Under the pieces are notes generated by a model. The model ran no database searches. It saw only the letters and a program-made list of their open reading frames with translations, and was not told the DNA's origin. DNA of 53,473 bases from Aureobasidium sp. EXF-3400 (taxonomy: Eukaryota > Ascomycota > Dothideomycetes > Dothideales > Saccotheciaceae). The stretch spans positions 1-53,473 of the forward strand of contig SWBL01000348.1 of the NCBI GenBank assembly GCA_024195585.1. Direction: 5' to 3'. Made by a program: the position numbers and the translations under genes. Shown here piece by piece: positions 32,227 through 45,319 of this stretch. Each line of letters starts with the position of its first letter. Within the stretch, counting starts at the first letter, position 1.

Positions 32227-33853
32227 ATGTGTCCCACAGTCGACGACGGCGCTCCTGCCACCAACGGTGTCCAAGCCCATGGCTGTAAGTAACTGTACAA
32301 TGCTGCCAAACTTCACTTTCGCTAAATGGCCCAACAGCACACGAGGGCTTCACCAAGTTCGAGAGCGAGTTCGAGAAGAAGGGCAAGGCCCACGCTGTCA
32401 ACAAGAACCCCTACCAACCCGTAGGCGACTTCCTGTCAAATGTGTCAAACTTCAAGATTATCGAGTCGACGCTGCGTGAGGGCGAGCAGTTCGCCAATGC
32501 CTACTTCGACACCGAGACCAAGATCCAGATCGCTAAGGCTCTGGATGAGTTCGGTGTTGACTGCATCGAGCTCACCTCGCCCTGTGCTTCCGAGCAGTCT
32601 CGTCTTGACTGCGAGGCCATCTGCAAGCTCGGTCTCAAGGCTAAGATCTTGACCCACGTCCGCTGCCACATGGATGATGTCAAGGTTGCTGTCGAGACTG
32701 GTGTTGACGGTGTCGACGTTGTCATTGGCACTAGCTCTTTCCTCAGAGAGCACTCGCACGGAAAGGACATGACTTACATCAAGGTTCGTTGCTTTGTCTC
32801 AGTCGCAAATTCGTCCCCAGTTGCTAATCTGAATTTCAGAACGCTGCCATTGAGGTTATCCAGTTCGTCAAGTCCAAGGGTCTTGAGATCAGATTCTCGT
32901 CAGAGGACTCATTCAGATCCGACTTGGTTGACCTTCTCTCGCTTTACGCTGCCGTCGACAAGGTCGGTGTCAACAGAGTCGGTATCGCTGACACTGTCGG
33001 CTGTGCCTCCCCCAGACAGGTCTACGACCTCGTCAGAACTCTCCGTGGTGTCGTCAGCTGCGACATCGAGTGCCATTTCCACAACGACTCTGGCTGTGCC
33101 ATTGCCAACGCATACTGTGCCCTCGAGGCCGGTGCCACTCACATTGATACCTCAGTCATTGGTATTGGTGAGCGTAACGGTATCACCCCTCTCGGTGGTC
33201 TCATGGCCCGCATGATTGTCGCCGACCGCGACTACGTCAAGGGCAAGTACGACCTTCACAAGCTCAAGGCCATTGAGGACTTGGTCGCCGACTCGGTCGA
33301 GATCAACATCCCCTTCAACAACTACATTACCGGTTTCTCCGCCTTCACCCACAAGGCTGGTATCCACGCCAAGGCCATTCTTGCCAACCCCTCAACTTAC
33401 GAGATTATTGACCCTGCCGACGTATGTTTCTGCCTTCTCTATCAGCATTGAAGCTTGTACTGACAATTCTTCTAGTTCGGCATGAAGCGTTACGTCCACT
33501 TTGCCTCACGCTTGACCGGCTGGAACGCCATCAAGTCGCGTGTCGAGCAACTCGGCCTCACAATGACCGACGCCCAGGTCAAGCTCTGCACAGCCAAGAT
33601 CAAGGCCCTCGCTGACGTCCGCCCCATCGCCATCGACGACGCCGACTCAATCATCCGTACCTTCCACGGCAACTTGCACAAGGAGAGCGAGGACCCCCTT
33701 CTCCCCAACATGACCGAGGAAGAGAAGAAGAAGTTCGAGCAGAAGCAAAGGGAACTCAACGGCGTTACCGAGAAGCGCGAGCTCGAGGACCAGGCCGACA
33801 AGGAGGCCGAGGTTCCTCAGGCCAAGAAGACCAAGACTGAGGCCGGTGCATAG
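32227..33853 (+). CDS. LYS20: homocitrate synthase, alpha-aminoadipate lysine biosynthesis
   Basis: Four exons (32227-32284, 32338-32783, 32840-33421, 33476-33853), introns of 53-56 nt, 487 residues. The TIM-barrel starts with [20 protein letters not shown] (catalytic Arg and Glu of the DRE-TIM family). Other marks are [25 protein letters not shown], and the metal-binding HxH in [12 protein letters not shown], then [20 protein letters not shown]. The lid and C-terminal lobe follow ([36 protein letters not shown]). It joins acetyl-CoA and 2-oxoglutarate, the first and lysine-inhibited step of the fungal lysine route. The C-terminus is Lys/Glu-rich ([11 protein letters not shown]), resembling the nuclear-targeting tails of fungal enzymes. 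Codon use is strongly biased to C-ending codons, matching high expression. Confidence 0.96.
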
Positions 33854-34336
33854 ATGTGCCGCTCTCGTCTGATCTGACCACTTGCTTGCTTCATCTTGGA
33901 TTCCAATCTTGTTTGGACAAAGAAAGAACAAAAAGGCGTTTCTGCTTGTTTTCTTCCTCATATATCATCACGAAGGTCATGGGACATTACAAAGGGGGAG
34001 TTTATCTGCTGTTTTCTTGTTTCTATATCACGCCCCCAGCTTGTGCTTTTTAGCCTTTTCCTTTTTTCTTTTGCTTGCATCTAGAATATCTGCACCCCCT
34101 ACCACCAGCCTGTGTATACATACAGTAGAGGGAAAGAATATGAAAAGAATGATTTGCAACGAACTTTTGCCCCTTTCCTCGAAACATGGCCAGTGAAGAA
34201 GAAAGAATTAGGATCCATTAATGGGCGGTCTGTCTAGGAATAAAGCGACAAAATGCAAGAACAAAAACCGATAAACCACAGTCCAAACTCCATCGAGAGC
34301 ACATATCCTCTGCCTGCACGAATGATAGAAAGAGCC
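33854..34336. other. convergent 3' regions of LYS20 and the AMA1-like gene
   Basis: 483 bp. Pyrimidine-rich and T-rich stretches (33900-34080) suit 3' UTR sequence. No gene is supported. Confidence 0.5.
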
Positions 34337-36869
34337 CTATCGAATCACCGAAGCGCCCTCCTTCTCCACCCCATGCAGCGACTCAAGGATATCACTGCCT
34401 CCAAGACAGCCCATAAGACCCATGCTCGTTCCCATGGGCGTCACTGGTCCATTTCGGTATGATGTCGGCTCCTCGCTCCAGACCTCGTGGAACTTGATGC
34501 TCGAGTCGCTGGAAGCCACTACTAAACAGCCTTCTGCACGAGTTCGTCTTGCATACCACGGTGTCCCTTCCCTTGCTGATGGCCTGCCAGAGCTTTCGCC
34601 AGGAGTCGAACTGTCCGGACCACCAGGAAATCCGATTGCCCAGAGAGCACGCTCTTCGCCGTACTAAGGGATGCGAACAATGCACTCGCATGCCGGCCAC
34701 GAGAAGACGGCCACACGAATAGGGTGGTCCGGTTGAGTGAATCCAAACGTTGCAGCAATCTCGCGGCGGGTCCTGCTCCAAACTAGACTCGTGACCTGTG
34801 ACGAGCAGTCGATAGTTGCAAGCTTCGCTCCGGATATGGTGTGGTAAAAGTGGATGCAGCAATCATTGCTTCCTCCACCCGCTGCTAGAAGCGAAGGCTG
34901 CCATGGACAGAAAGCCAAGGCCTTCACTGCTGCGTTCAGTGTATAATGGTGACTCTCCTGACCTGGCAGGATCCATCTTGCTTCCTCTTGACCAGCAGGC
35001 GAATAGTAAGCAAAGTCGTCTCTTACCATGATCCGATGTTGCGCCGGAATATTCTCAAGTTGCAGGATTCGTTGTGTCTCGAAGACGAACAGCGCGTTGT
35101 CGTTACCGCCCGAAGCAAAAAACTGGCCATCAGGGCTCCAGGCCAGTCCGCAGATTTGCTGTGAATGGAGGTCTAGACGAGCAAGAACAGTCGTACTTCC
35201 AGGCCATGCGAAGATGTCCACATCCTCTGCGGTTGGCCATTCTACTGAGTATAGGTAGATGTGACCAGCTTCGTCGCCGACCAGCAGATACTCCACCTGC
35301 ACCTTGACACCAGGATGACGAATAGATGCTCTGCGAAAGGTTCGAGGACTGAAACAGACACAAGCGACCGAAGAACGATGAGTGTAACTGAACCGCGGCC
35401 CCTCCTCCGACGGAGACCAAAGCGTTATGGATCCGTCAGATCGCCCGACAGCGAGAATGGACCTTTCGCCCTCGGTTGATGAGAATGAAAGCGACGTGAC
35501 ATGCCCAGCAAAAGGCGGACCGAGGCTCTCTGGACTCTCCACTCCTCGGACCTCTGACCACGTGTAGACTTGCGCTCCAAGACCGACCGCGAGACATTTT
35601 GCTGTATCTGAATAAGCCAGGAGAGAACAGTAGTAGTCATCACGAAGAGCTGGAGCATCCAAGACTGTGTAAGCTGTCAGCATCGAAAGGACGCCATAGG
35701 GCTCCATGGACTTATCTGAAGGGTATGACCGGAACAGTCTTTCTTGGTTTACGCTGTACGCGTTGCACTGGACGAGAGTTTAGTCAGAACGGGTTGTCTG
35801 AGGTTACAAGCGACTCACATAGAGGAGAACCAGTTTTTATCCATTCATTGTTTCGCCAGACAGTAGGGCTGAAACCAGCAACGGAATCGATGTCCGGTGA
35901 GTGCGATGAAGTAAGTAGACCAGGACCTTGGTCCAAGACCCTGTTGGCTTGATCAACTCCCATAGCAGCACCCAAACGCTTTCCATGAATATGCAAGTGA
36001 TCCATGTCGTCATGTACTTGGTTGGAGAAGTCTGATCTGAACATTGGAGCGTTTGTACCGCTGGTGATGCGGCCGCCTCGACCATTGCTTATACTTCGAA
36101 CACCATCGACAGGTTGAGCAGGCGAAGAGCCTCCCACGTTCCATACAGCACCATGACTGATGTCCCGAGGACTCTCAGGAGTGACAAGGCCAAGAGGGTT
36201 GACACGACTGCTCATGAACAGGCTCGGAGTTCTGGAAGCACGGGCAGTGACTGGAGACTTGAGGTTCGGGCGGCGAGCGACCTTTGTCTTTGATCCAAAG
36301 GCGTCGTGGGCATGGGACTGCCGACGACTCCACCTGTCGTTAGCAGTCAGATCTTGAGGAGGGGTGGACAGCATGAATCTGTCTCGAGGTTGCACGTTGA
36401 GAGGCCTGTCGAAGACGAAACGATCAGGGGTTCTTGATGGTTTTGGTCGCGAGCTGATATGATTTCTGAGTATAGATGGCCGTCGAGCAGGCAGACTGAT
36501 TGGCGGACTGGAGTCGAGATTCTCAGAGTACTCGATGCCTTCCATAGGCTCTGGCTCACCATGCTCGCTGTGGTCTGGCTCTTCATCGGTAAGCGTGCCA
36601 GGTGTGTCATAGTCAGTGTGATCAATGTCCATATCATCGTTGCAGCCGTCCAGATTGAAAGAGTCAATGAGGCGGCAGACAGTTGATACAGGAGTTGGCT
36701 TGACAGGGGTTGGAGAGAGTGGACACACGCATCGATGGTACTCGGGCGGCTGTCTCGAAAGATGGACGTCTAGCCACGAGCCTGGGGCTGGTTTCGAGGC
36801 GTGCTAAGTCTTGGAAGATGGCTCAGTATCGAATGGGTCATTCTCACTAGACGTCTGCTTGGAGTGCAT
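34337..36869 (-). CDS. AMA1: meiosis-type APC/C activator (AMA1/fizzy family, WD40), interrupted by in-frame UAG
   Basis: The N-terminal exon is disordered and carries a C-box-like RDRFMLS, SNGRGGRITSGTNAPMF, HGKRLGAAMG and WRNNEWIKTGS. After an intron comes VLDAPALRDDYYCSLLAYS and the Cdc20/Fizzy WD40 propeller. The last six codons end in SVIR, the Ile-Arg tail that docks activators on APC/C TPR subunits. Two features disturb the frame. TAG at 34664-34666 (codon 701 of 810 in my model) follows CIVRIP and precedes YGEERALWAIGFPGGP, which is open to the IR tail. TAG at 36804-36806 (codon 22) can alternatively be a splice acceptor. Intron 35818-35716 (103 nt, GTGAGT, TTCAG) is the only strong-donor join that keeps frame; the 5' exon boundaries are uncertain. 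Family assignment is strong, and AMA1 rather than CDC20 or CDH1 is probable. It should direct ubiquitination in meiosis and ascospore formation. Confidence 0.8.
34664..34666 (-). other. in-frame UAG inside the AMA1-like WD40 domain
   Basis: The codon lies in a 13-nt loop that can be closed by a perfect 5-bp stem, TTCGC/GCGAA. The reading frame is conserved on both sides, with 108 more codons to the Ile-Arg terminus. Confidence 0.8.
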
Positions 36870-37344
36870 CTTGTGTCATGGATGGGCGGCGACGACCTTG
36901 AATCGGAGAAGGGGGCAGAGGTGGAGGACAATCAATCAGAATGGAACCAAGGATGTTTGGGGGCAGGCTCTGAATGAATAGTGCGGTGCGAGGTTGAGCT
37001 CCCACGTCGCTTGGAAGAATGCTTGATGGGATGAGAAGGAATATGAAATGACTTTGGTTTGTGGGTGGATTTACGACGCAGGGAAAAGTGTAACGAAAGA
37101 TTCTTGAAGAAGGAGCGGACAGGGTAGCGTGCCTTCAAAGTCAAAGAAAAGGGGCCAAGTTGAATGTCTTGACTTGATTCGAAGAAGCGGCGATGTCGCG
37201 TGCGGTGCTTTTTAGGGAGCTGATTGCTGCGAGGGCGAAAGTGCTGTCTCCAGCTGTGCGCATCAGGCTGCGGCATTCATGAAACAAGCTCGACTCTTTT
37301 TGCCAGACAAAGCAACCAACCAACAAAAATAGACTACCAGGATC
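36870..37344. other. divergent promoter of the AMA1-like gene and BET4
   Basis: 475 bp without another gene. Part may be an additional 5' exon or leader of the AMA1-like gene, whose start is not fixed. Confidence 0.45.
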
Positions 37345-38594
37345 ATGAGTGTAAGTGTCCAGGAGTGAGCAAGACGACGGCTGGCCAAAGTTGACGTCGT
37401 CGCAGCACGGTGTGCCCCGCGTTGCAGTCGGCGAGAAGACGGACGCCTCGCGCAAGAAGGAGCTCAAGCAGATTGAAGCATACAAGGCCCTGGTCGACAA
37501 CGTCCAGGCAAAGGTACCGACTCCTGATCAGTCAGCTCAACATCCGCCGCTAACAACATGTTCAGATCCAGGCCCATGAGTACACGGCCGAAACGCTCAG
37601 CTTGACCTCTGCCCTGCTCACCCAAAATCCCGAATACTACACCATCTGGAACCACCGCCGACTCGTCCTCCAACACGTCTTTGCCAAAGAGATAAACTCT
37701 CCGCAAACTGAAGATGCCGAGTCGAGACCTGCGCCAGGCTTGACTCCGGCCCAACATGAGATCACTCTGTTGATCCGCGAGGACCTGGCTTTCCTGCTGC
37801 CTCTGCTCAAGCAATTCCCTAAATGCTACTGGGTCTGGAACCATCGCGCATGGCTGTTGCAGCAAGCCTCAACCTACTTACCCGTCACATCTGCCAAGCG
37901 TCTATGGCAGGAAGAGATGGTTCTTGACAGCAAAATGCTCTCCTACGACTCGCGCAACTTCCACGGCTGGAGCTACCGTAGAAATGTCGTCACATCTATC
38001 GAACATCTCTCAACCCTCGAGCAACAAGAAAAGGGCCAGGAAGACCAAGAGAAGAAACCAGAGTCTATGACCGAGTCCGAGTTTGCATACACAACAAAGA
38101 TGATCAAGACAAATCTGTCAAACTTCTCTGCCTGGCACAACAGACTGCAGCTCATACCAAAACTCCTGAAAGAGAGGACCGCTGATGACGCTGCTCGCAA
38201 AAAGTTTCTCGACGACGAGTTCGAACTCATCATCACTGCTCTCTACACAGATCCCTATGACCAGAGTCTGTGGTTCTACCACAACTATCTCATGACAAAT
38301 CTCTCACCCAAGACGTCTTCGGAGCTCAGGATAGTTCCTGGCTTAACAAATCAAGATCGCATCGAGCACTTTGATACACAATTCGATCTGCTGAAGGACA
38401 TGCTCGAAGACACCAAGGATTGCAAATGGATATACCTAGCTTTGGTAACATACACTCCAGAATACCTCGAGATCGACGCTGGCAACAAGAAAATCACCAC
38501 ACTCGAGTTGACAGCGTGGCTAGACCAACTCGAACAGCTCGATCCATTACGCAAGGGCAGATGGGTGGATCTGAGAAAGTCTTTGAATCTATGA
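37345..38594 (+). CDS. BET4: Rab geranylgeranyltransferase (type II) alpha subunit
   Basis: Three exons (37345-37350, 37406-37513, 37566-38594) give 380 residues. The first exon is just ATG AGT, spliced by a 55-nt intron to HGVPRVAVGEKTDASRKKEL, the familiar MSHGxxR start of fungal Bet4. Prenyltransferase alpha repeats are seen in order: YYTIWNHRRLVLQ, YWVWNHRAWLLQ, FHGWSYRRNVV, FSAWHNRLQL and SLWFYHNYLM. With the beta subunit Bet2 and an escort protein it attaches geranylgeranyl groups to Rab GTPases in the cytosol, which vesicle transport needs. The stop at 38592-38594 is only 71 bp from the end of the convergent arabinofuranosidase frame. No unusual residues were noticed. Confidence 0.95.
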
Positions 38595-38665
38595 TGCCTC
38601 TACATGTCGATCCTGAACAAAATCAACCTATTTACACGAATCGCTTTTCTCTCGCTGCTGCACAT

Positions 38666-40354
<1,689 letters not shown>

Positions 40355-41394
40355 GCTTGTTGTGCTTGGGAAGTGACGATCAGGTTATTTGTAGTCTTCC
40401 TTCCACTCTCGATATCTTGACAAAACCAAGGCAGTCAAAGAGGTACAGAGAGAAGATACCTATTGAGTACCAGGAAGGCGTCAGTCCTAAATCGTCGTTT
40501 CTATCCACCACATGATCACCGCTCGGTGGAGGACTAAATCAGTAGTGGCCCACAGTCTCACCTCAGGCCTTCGGCATCTTTGCATTCAGGCGTGTAGCGA
40601 AAGGCCCGAGTCGCAGCAAGGATCTTGGACATAGTCATGCTGCAAGAAATCACCAATAGAGTTGCTTCTTTACTCGTAATTATCCGTTACGGGCGTCCAC
40701 TCTGCGGTTGAAGGTCTGCTGATCGACATACATCCAGACGGCAGCGACGATCAGATGTCAGTCGTTCGCCAAGGCGCGAGATCCTTCATGAATCCTTTTC
40801 ACGATGAGATGCACAACTTGGCAGGAACAAGGAGCCGAAACAGACCGGAAAATTTGCTTCATGGTCGGTAGATGTGGTTGATACGGACAAGTTGCCCGAA
40901 AAGAGGCCTCATCGCGAATATATCAGCCTTCAGATGCTCATATAGTGATTAGGGTTTCACGGTTCCAATGCATCTTGGCCGAGGGTTTCTCCGCGCGCCT
41001 CTACCGACTCCATGTTTTTCTCCTCCACTCTCCACGCAACCTGCATCGTCTTTCCCCACATTGTTGCCGAGTACCTCGATGTAGCTCGTTGTAAGTGTAT
41101 TGGTTCGAATGGGCGACCGAAAACGACCAGGTAGTGTCTATTGTGTCCCGCCGGGGAGGCGTCTCCATGATGCTGGCAGCGCCACCCACGAGACCTGCCA
41201 ATATCGACCTGATGCTATGTGAGTCTTGTCGCATATGCGGCATCAATATCTGCCGTTCAAGGAACATGTCCGGTTGGACGGAATCAAACCCTACTGCTGT
41301 GATCGTCCTTGTGTATATATCTAAGCAAGTATCCCCCCATGGGGACTTGGTTTCTGATCATCTCCCTTCTCCACTATTATACTACTTGCTCACC
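40355..41394. promoter_or_regulatory. shared divergent promoter region of GH51 gene and sugar transporter
   Basis: The 1,040 bp contain no supported gene. Noted elements are CGGATAAT on the minus strand (40679-40686), which fits the CGGDTAAW pattern reported for the arabinose regulator AraR; CreA-type SYGGRG hexamers, including GTGGAG (40526-40531) and CCGGGG (41151-41156); and TATATAT (41314-41320), 75 bp before the transporter ATG. Short motifs occur by chance, so regulation is suggestive only. Confidence 0.45.
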
Positions 41395-43055
41395 ATGGCG
41401 TTGCCTCCTAAGTGGTACCAGTTCCTCGTCTCAGTCTTTGCCTCCTTGGGCTCCGTGCTCTATGGCTATGATCTCGGTGTTATCGCTGGAGCCATTGGCT
41501 CCAAGTCCTTCAACAATGAATTCCATCCTGATGCCAACGAAACTGGTGCTGTTGTCAGTGTCTTCACTGGTGGTGCTTTCTTTGGAGCTTTCTTCGCTGG
41601 CCCATGCGGTGACAAGCTTGGTAGAAAGATGACCATTTTGATCGGCTCTATTGTTTTCATCGTCGGAGGTGCACTCCAGACTGCGGCTCAAAACCTGCAC
41701 TACCTCTATGCTGGCCGTGCTATTGCTGGCCTTGGGTGAGTTTGATCAAACTTTAAACTCGATACGTACCTTTTGTTGACACCGAAACAGTGTTGGCATG
41801 CTGGTCATGATTATCCCCCTCTACCAAGCTGAACTGGCTCACCCCAGTATCCGTGGCCGTGTAACATCTCTGCAACAATTCATGTTGGGCATTGGTGCTT
41901 TCGTCGCATCCTGGGCCGCGTACGGATGTTACACCTCTTATGGAGACCACGACAGCAGGCAATGGAGAATCCCTCTTGGTGTTCAGATGGTTCCTGCCTT
42001 GCTTCTCGGTACTTTGATCCTGTTCTTCCCCGAGTCTCCGAGAGTATGTATCTTTTTAGCTATGGCATAGGTGAACAACGTAGCTGACATTGAGTTAGTG
42101 GCTTATGTCGAATGGACAAACCGAAAAGGGTCTCCAAACTCTTGCCAGATTGCACTCCAACGGCAATCCTCAAGATCCCTGGGTCATCGCCGAGTTCGAA
42201 TCTATCCAAGATGCTGTCACTTACGAGAAAGAACACGAAGCAAAGTCCTACGTTGAGCTCTTTACCAACAAGTCAAGCTTCCGTCGCTTGTTCATCGCTG
42301 TTGCCCTCCAGGCTTCCGTTCAGATGACTGGTGTATCAGTCATCCAATACTATTCAGTTGAGATCTTCGCCCAGATCGGAATTTCTGGAGACGACACCTT
42401 GAAGTATCAGGCCATTTCTTCTCTTATCGCTCTTTTGGCACAGTTCTGCTGTTTGATGTTGATCGATAAATTCGGTCGTCGTTGGCCACTCATTCTTGGT
42501 AACATCGGCAATGCTCTTTGCTTCATTGTTGCAACTGTGCTGCTTGCCAAGTTTCCTCCAGATGCCAATGATCCTTCCAAATCCAACAAAGGTGCTGGAT
42601 GGGGCTTCATCGTCGTCGGATGCTGGTTGTACAACTTTTCCTTCTCAGCTACATGCGGTCCCCTGAGTTGGATCATCCCTGCCGAGATCTTCGACACCAG
42701 AACCAGATCCAAGGGTGTCTCTATCGCCACTATGGTCTCCTTTGCCTTCAACACCATGATCGGCCAGACTAAATCGGTCGCTATTGCCAACATTGGCTGG
42801 AGATGGTACATTGTCTTTATCGTCTGCAACTTCACTAATGCCCTGTTCTTCTGGGCTATCCTTCCTGAGACTGCAGGTCGCCCTCTCGAGGAGATGAACT
42901 ATCTGTTTAGTCAAGCTCCTCTGTTTGTGCCTGGCACTGCTGCTGGTGGTCGCCAGGGCTTCGCTACTCACGAGCTCGAGAGACGTGCCGAAGAAGTCGA
43001 GAGAAAGGGTTCGATCACGATTCACCACGAGGAAACCACTGCCGAGAAGGTCTAG
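41395..43055 (+). CDS. MFS sugar (hexose/pentose) transporter
   Basis: Three exons (41395-41735, 41791-42043, 42099-43055), both introns 55 nt, 516 residues, twelve membrane segments. Family marks: FLVSVFASLGSVLYGYDLGV (helix 1), GDKLGRK in loop 2-3, RGRVTSLQQF, PESPRWLM at the end of the first half, VQMTGVSVIQYYS (helix 7 substrate region), DKFGRRWPLILG, and the closing PETAGRPLEEMNYLF. It is a sugar/H+ symporter or facilitator at the plasma membrane. The PESPRWLM motif is split by intron 2 and reformed by splicing, which supports that join. Substrate cannot be read from sequence. Divergence from the arabinofuranosidase hints at pentose, but hexose is equally possible. Confidence 0.95.
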
Positions 43056-43454
43056 AGAGTTTTAATCTCTAGACGCTGTTGGATAGTTTAGTCTCTAGTA
43101 TACGCTATATAATTTACGCACACACGTATGGATGAGATATGAGATGTAATGTCATATGACTTCAATTGTATATTATGTGAGGTGCGATGTCGTATGACTT
43201 CAATCAAGCGCGTTCGCGCAGAGATTGAGGTATGACGAAAACATCCTCCGATTATGAGCATAAAGGTGAAGTGCTGAACCATACTGACTCAAGAAGCATG
43301 AAAAATTCGATACTTGAAAACAGTTGCGAGTGAATAGTGACTACTACCACTCATACATTGCAACTGCATAATCATCATGACCCATACATAAAATGAAGAA
43401 AATCGTAACTCGCGCATCGTCCTCGTCCTCTCTTGCCTCGACCATCCGAATAGC
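43056..43454. other. convergent 3' regions with a small direct repeat
   Basis: 399 bp between convergent genes. A direct repeat of about 18 nt (ATGTC.TATGACTTCAAT at roughly 43149-43166 and 43187-43204), spaced about 38 bp, is the only pattern. No gene is supported. Confidence 0.5.
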
Positions 43455-45319
43455 TTAGAACAGCCAAGACAGGAAAGTTCTGTAGAACCAGCTGCCATCA
43501 CGCTTAGCATCCTTCTCATGCTCGACAGCCTTCCAGTACTCCTCATCGCGGTCAAAGACATCCTTGCCAGTAAACAGATCAGCCTCAGCCGGCTTAACAC
43601 CCTTAGACTTCTTGATGAACTTGTATCCAAAGAGGAGGATCAAGTACAGAGGAATGCCCAAGTATCCAGTGATGAAGTTCTTGTAGTCAAAGTTACCATA
43701 GGTCTTCTTGTCGTGGGTAAAGACAGCGAAGTTCTTGGTCAGAGCGATGAGACAGCACCAGAAGAGAGAGAAGTAGGAGCCCCAGATGCCGAGGGGTGCA
43801 GCGTAGGGCAACTGCTTGGGAGTAACGCCTTGAGCCTTGCAAGCGCGACGGAACCAAATGTGGGTAACGAGAATGGAGATCCAGGTCAGGAGACCAAAGA
43901 TGGTGGTCAGGTTGACGAAGTAGCCGAAGACTTCCTTGCTGCTCGACGAGACGTTCATGTATGCCAACAGACAGAACAGGGATGAAAGACCAAGTGAGTA
44001 GTAGGGGACACCACGCTTGTCAGTCTTGGCCAAGATCTTAGGTGCTTGACCACGAAGGGCAAGACCGTGGAGGGTACGACTGGCAATGTAGAGATCAGAG
44101 TTGCAGGCGCTGAAGACGAAGATCAAGATGCAAGCGTTTAAGAATCCAGGGAGACCCTTGATGCCAGCAAGCTGAATTGCGACGACGAAAGGCGATGCAG
44201 CAGCAGAGTTGGATTGCTTGGTAGCGAAAGCAAGCTTGTCGGAGTTGTAAGGGACGATCATGCCGACCAGAAGAACTGACAAGATGTAGAAAAAGACGAT
44301 ACGGAAGAAAGTCAATCTGATGGCCTGTAGTGCATATGTCATCAGTATGTTGTGTGGAGACCGAATATCGACGTTCACTTACTCTGGGAATGGTCTTGCG
44401 AGGGTTCTCAGCTTCACCGACCGTCACACCGACCAACTCGGTACCCAGGTAGGCGAAGACAGCAGTAACCATTGAACTCCACAATCCGTAGAAGCGACCT
44501 GCGTCACCCGTGCCCTTGTATTCCTTGAAGGCACCCTATGCAGATATCGCTGTCAGCACTTGTTTGCCGTCTTGAAGATCTGTACTTACAGGATTCTTCC
44601 AATATCTAAAGCCCTTTCTGTCACCATCTGGACCGCCTCCGAGCGCGAGGACGAGAGAAAGAATGATCATGCCGCAAACTACGAGTACTTTGATCGATGA
44701 CAGCCAGAATTCGAACTCTCCAAAGAAACGGATGCCCAGGTAGTTGATGGCGATGATTGCGATCAAGAAGATGGTAATCCAGACTCCCGGGTTTACTTTG
44801 TCCGCATCGACCCAATACGATATGACTAACGCCGCAGCTGTCAATTGATTAGGCGTGACAATGATGTATTTGAACCAGTAGGTCCATCCGAGAGCAAAAC
44901 CAAGAGCAGGGTCACAGAAACGAGTAGCGAAAGGGCTGAAACCACCAGCGACGGGAATCCAAGCAGCCATCTCACCGACGGCGGCCATGACAATCCAGAC
45001 AAGAAGACCAACGAAACTGTATGCAATCAAGATAGATCCGGGACCGGCTTGAGCAAGAGCTTTGCCAGTTCCGATAATAAGTCCAGTACCAAGTGCACCA
45101 CCTGCAGCTGATTAGGTCCTGCTAGTACCCTGAATGTCGGTACAACTTACCAATGGCGATCATAGAAACCTGACGGGAGTGCAGACCACGTTGAAGCTGC
45201 TCTCCAGGAGCTTCAGTCGTGGTGCCCTCCTTGATGGCAGCGATATCTTGGGCCTCATAGTCGTAAGAAGCAGTCTTTGCGATCTCAGGATCGGGTCCTC
45301 CTTTCTCATAGGAAGCCAT
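43455..45319 (-). CDS. amino-acid permease (YAT/AAP family)
   Basis: Four exons (45319-45151, 45101-44590, 44535-44383, 44324-43455) encode 567 residues with twelve predicted membrane helices. Helix 1 has QLQRGLHSRQVSMIAIGGAL, reformed by splicing, followed by TGLIIGTGKALAQAGPGS. Later come VGEMAAWIPVAGGFSPFATR, YWFKYIIVTPNQLTAAALV, YLGTELVGVTVGEAENPRK, SRTLHGLALRGQAPKI and SLFCLLAYMNVSSSS. The N-terminus is charged and cytosolic, and the C-terminus is Lys-rich. It is a proton-coupled uptake permease of the plasma membrane of the Gap1-type general family. The substrate cannot be decided. Introns of 49, 54 and 58 nt all have standard ends. Confidence 0.95.

Noticed and set aside
24742..34666. 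Whole-genome reassignment of UAG to Trp
   Set aside because: Several normal genes here end with UAG at the family's usual C-terminus (43053-43055, 51913-51915, 31195-31197), so a general reassignment is not supported.
34664..34714. Treating the AMA1-like UAG as the end of a 51-nt intron starting GTGGCC
   Set aside because: It would remove VAVFSWPACECIVRIP, a strand of the WD40 propeller, and the donor is weak. An interrupted exon is more likely, though not proven.
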